A DNA stretch of 64,000 nt from Symsagittifera roscoffensis. Its lineage: Eukaryota > Xenacoelomorpha > Acoela > Convolutidae. The notes beneath the pieces were generated by a model that was given only the letters and a program-made list of their open reading frames with translations, made no database searches and was not told the origin of the DNA. The stretch lies in the NCBI RefSeq assembly GCF_963678635.1, contig NC_087069.1, positions 56,071,175 to 56,135,174 on the forward strand, written 5' to 3'. Position numbers and translations under genes: made by a program. This document shows positions 61,573 through 64,000 of the stretch, piece by piece (position 1 is the first letter of the stretch; each line of letters starts with the position of its first letter).

Positions 61573-62790
61573 GAAGAGAGCGAAGAGGATGAGTTTGACT
61601 GACGGTGGACTAACCGCGTACTAGGAGGTGGATGAAGAGGGCGAAGAGGGTGAGTTTGACTGATAGTGGACTGACCGAGTACTAGGAAGGGGATAAAGAG
61701 GGCGAAGAGGGTGAGTTTGGTTGATAGTGGACTGACCGAGTACTAGGAAGGGGATGAAGAGAGCGAAGAGGATGAGTTTGACTGACGGTGGACGGGCCGA
61801 GAACCATGAAGGTGATGAAGAGGGCAAAGAGGGTGAGTTTGACTGATAGTGGACTGACCGAGTACTAGGAAGGGTATGAAGAGGGCGAGGATTAAGATTA
61901 AGAGTGATAGTGGACTGACCGAGTACTAGGAAGGGGATGAAGAGGGCGAAGAGGGTGATTTTGACTGACAGTGGACTAACCGCGTACTATGAGGTGGATG
62001 AAGAGGGCGAAGAGGGTGAGTTTGACTGATAGTGGACTGACCGAGTACTAGGAAGGGGATAAAGAGGGCGAAGAGGGTGAGTTTGGTTGATAGTGGACTG
62101 ACCGAGTACTAGGAAGGGGATGAAGAGAGCGAAGAGGATGAGTTTGACTGACGGTGGACTAACCGCGTACTAGGAGGTGGATGAAGAGGGCGAAGAGGGT
62201 GAGTTTGACTGATAGTGGACTGACCGAGTACTAGGAAGGGGATAAAGAGGGCGAAGAGGGTGAGTTTGGTTGATAGTGGACTGACCGAGTACTAGGAAGG
62301 GGATGAAGAGAGCGAAGAGGATGAGTTTGACTGACGGTGGACGGGCCGAGAACCATGAAGGTGATGAAGAGGGCAAAGAGGGTGAGTTTGACTGATAGTG
62401 GACTGACCGAGTACTAGGAAGGGTATGAAGAGGGCGAGGATTAAGATTAAGAGTGATAGTGGACTGACCGAGTACTAGGAAGGGGATGAAGAGGGCGAAG
62501 AGGGTGATTTTGACTGACAGTGGACTAACCGCGTACTATGAGGTGGATGAAGAGGGCGAAGAGGGTGAGTTTGACTGATAGTGGACTGACCGAGTACTAG
62601 GAAGGGGATAAAGAGGGCGAAGAGGGTGAGTTTGGTTGATAGTGGACTGACCGAGTACTAGGAAGGGGATGAAGAGAGCGAAGAGGATGAGTTTGACTGA
62701 CGGTGGACGGGCCGAGAACCATGAAGGTGTCGACGAGGGCAAAGAGGGTGAGTTTGACTGATAGTGGACTGACCGAGTACTAGGAAGGGT
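61573..62790. repeat. Recent 549-bp and 366-bp duplications in satellite 3
   Basis: Blocks starting near 61621, 62170 and 62536 repeat the same monomer order (GGACTAACCGCGTACTA, TGAGTTTGGTTGATAGTGG, GAACCATGAAGG). Their spacing is 549 and 366 bp, which is 9 and 6 monomers. Confidence 0.8.
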
Positions 62791-64000
62791 ATGAAGAGGG
62801 CGAGTATTAAGAGTTAGAGTGATAGTTGACTGACCGAGTACTAGGTGGGGGATGAAAAGGGCGAGGATGATGAGTTTGAATGATAGTGGATTGATCGAGA
62901 TCTATGAAGGGGATGAACAGGGCGAGGAGGGTGAATTTGACTGAAAGTGGCTGAGCCGAGTTCTAGGGCGGCAGTTGAAGAGGGCGAGGAGAGTGAGTTT
63001 GACTGTTAGTGGACTGACCAAGTACTAGGAAATGGAAGAAGAGGGCGAAGGGGGTGAGTTTGACAGGTAGTGGACTGAACGAGTACTAGGAAGGGGATGA
63101 AGAGGGCGAGGATTAGGAGTTAGAGTGATAGTGGACTGACCGAGTACTTGGTAGGGGATGAACAGGGCGAGTATGGTGAGATTGACTGATAGTGGACTGA
63201 CCTAGTAATATGAAGGGAATGAAGAGGGCGAGGAGGGTGAATTGGACTGATAGTGGACGGGCCGAGTTAAAAGAAGGGGATGAAGAGGGCGAAGAGGGTG
63301 AGTTAGAGTGATAGTGGACTGAACTAGTACTAGGTAGGGGATGAAGAGGGCGAGTATGGTGAGTTTGACTGATAGTGGACTGACCGAGTACTATGAAGGG
63401 GATGAAGAGGGCGAGGAGGGTGAACTTGACTGATAGTGGACTGACCGAGTAAAAGGAAGAGGATGAAGAGGGCGAAGAGGTTGAGTTAGAGTGATAGTTG
63501 ACTGACCTAGTACTAGGTAGGGGAGGAAGAGGGCGAGTATGGTGATTCTGACTGATAGTGGACTGACCGAGTACTATGAAGGGGATGAAGAGGGCGAGGA
63601 GGGTGAATTTGACTGACAGTGGACGGGCCGAGTTCTAGGTCGGAGGTTGCAGAGGGCGAGGAGATTGAGTTTGACTGTTAGTGGACTGACCAAGTACTAG
63701 GAAGGGGATGAAGAGGGCAAAGAGGGTGAATTTGACTGATATTGGACTGACCGAGTACTAGGAAAGGGCAAAGAGGGCGAAGAGGGTGAGTTTGACTGAT
63801 AATGGATTTACCAAGTATTAGGAAGGGGATGAAGAGGTCGAAGAGTGTGAGCTTGAGTGATAGTGGACTGACCGAGTACTGGGAAGGTGATGAAGAGGGC
63901 TAGGAGGGTAAGTTAGACTGATAGTGGACGGGCCGAGTTCCGGAACGAGGTTGAAGAGGGCGAAGAGGGTGAGTTTGACTGATAGTGGACTGGCCGAGTT

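Larger units (their letters stand above)
43060..64000. repeat. Satellite 3: 61-bp GA-rich tandem repeat array
   Basis: The monomer is 61 bp and contains GATGAAGAGGGCGAAGAGGG, TGAGTTTGACTGACAGTGGA and one of two variable parts: CGGGCCGAGAACTATGAAGG (type A) or CTGACCGAGTACTAGGAAGG (type B). About 340 copies run to the right edge. Type A with CGCGAACTAGG dominates at the left, alternation of A and B follows, then mostly B. A variant with GAGGATTAAGATTTAGAGTG recurs throughout from about 47.5 kb. The last 1.2 kb is more diverged. Minus-strand frames rich in Ser/Pro/Leu are repeat by-products. The array lies in the intron upstream of exon A if the gene model holds. Confidence 0.95.

Noticed and set aside
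43956-62742. Ser/Pro/Leu-rich minus-strand frames in satellite 3 that look like repetitive secreted proteins
   Set aside because: They follow the 61-bp monomer, which is not a multiple of three, so the frame rotates each unit. They end wherever a stop-carrying variant occurs.

Overview
The window is eukaryotic and almost certainly from an invertebrate animal. It has spliced exons with pyrimidine-tract/AG acceptors and GT donors, very large satellite arrays, a Ty3/gypsy-type LTR retrotransposon, a small inverted-repeat element with a tRNA-like core, and a 200-base assembly gap. I cannot name the species. The TTTTCAG-type acceptors and the Patched-related gene would fit a nematode or a similar invertebrate, but that is inference.

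The key to the layout is one minus-strand gene. Short exons at 42822-42929, 22593-22697 and 14733-14832, with a probable fourth at about 14536-14596, have consensus splice sites, compatible phases and peptides that resemble successive parts of a Patched-related (PTR/PTCHD-like) membrane protein with a sterol-sensing domain. Nearly everything else appears to be intron of this gene.

From left to right: (1) 1-14080, satellite 1, about 29-31 bp monomers, A/C-rich on the + strand, open at the left edge. (2) 14083-14472, a 390-bp inverted-repeat element inserted in the end of satellite 1 and carrying a tRNA-like sequence. (3) Exons D and C, then about 1.7 kb of AT-rich intron. (4) About 16557-22077, satellite 2, a C-rich 61-62 bp monomer with a 748-bp 12-mer higher-order unit, cut off by an N gap at 22078-22277. 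(5) Exon B and 2.4 kb of AT-rich intron. (6) 25121-42554, a 17.4-kb LTR element on the minus strand, with about 370-bp LTRs, an ATAA target duplication, a primer-binding site, decayed gag, protease, RT, RNase H and integrase, and then about 8 kb downstream of pol with an envelope-like glycoprotein and unfamiliar Pro/Ser/Asn-rich frames. (7) Exon A. (8) About 43060-64000, satellite 3, a 61-bp GA-rich monomer, open at the right edge.

If the exons do belong to one gene, its transcript must cross at least three unrelated satellites and a sense-oriented retroelement. Satellite 3, read in the sense of the gene, carries a polypyrimidine-AG acceptor look-alike and a GTCAGT donor look-alike in most monomers. 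The many short open frames in the satellites are by-products of the repeats and are not annotated as genes. All retroelement frames carry stops or frameshifts, and the LTRs differ at roughly one position in ten, so this copy is old and defective.
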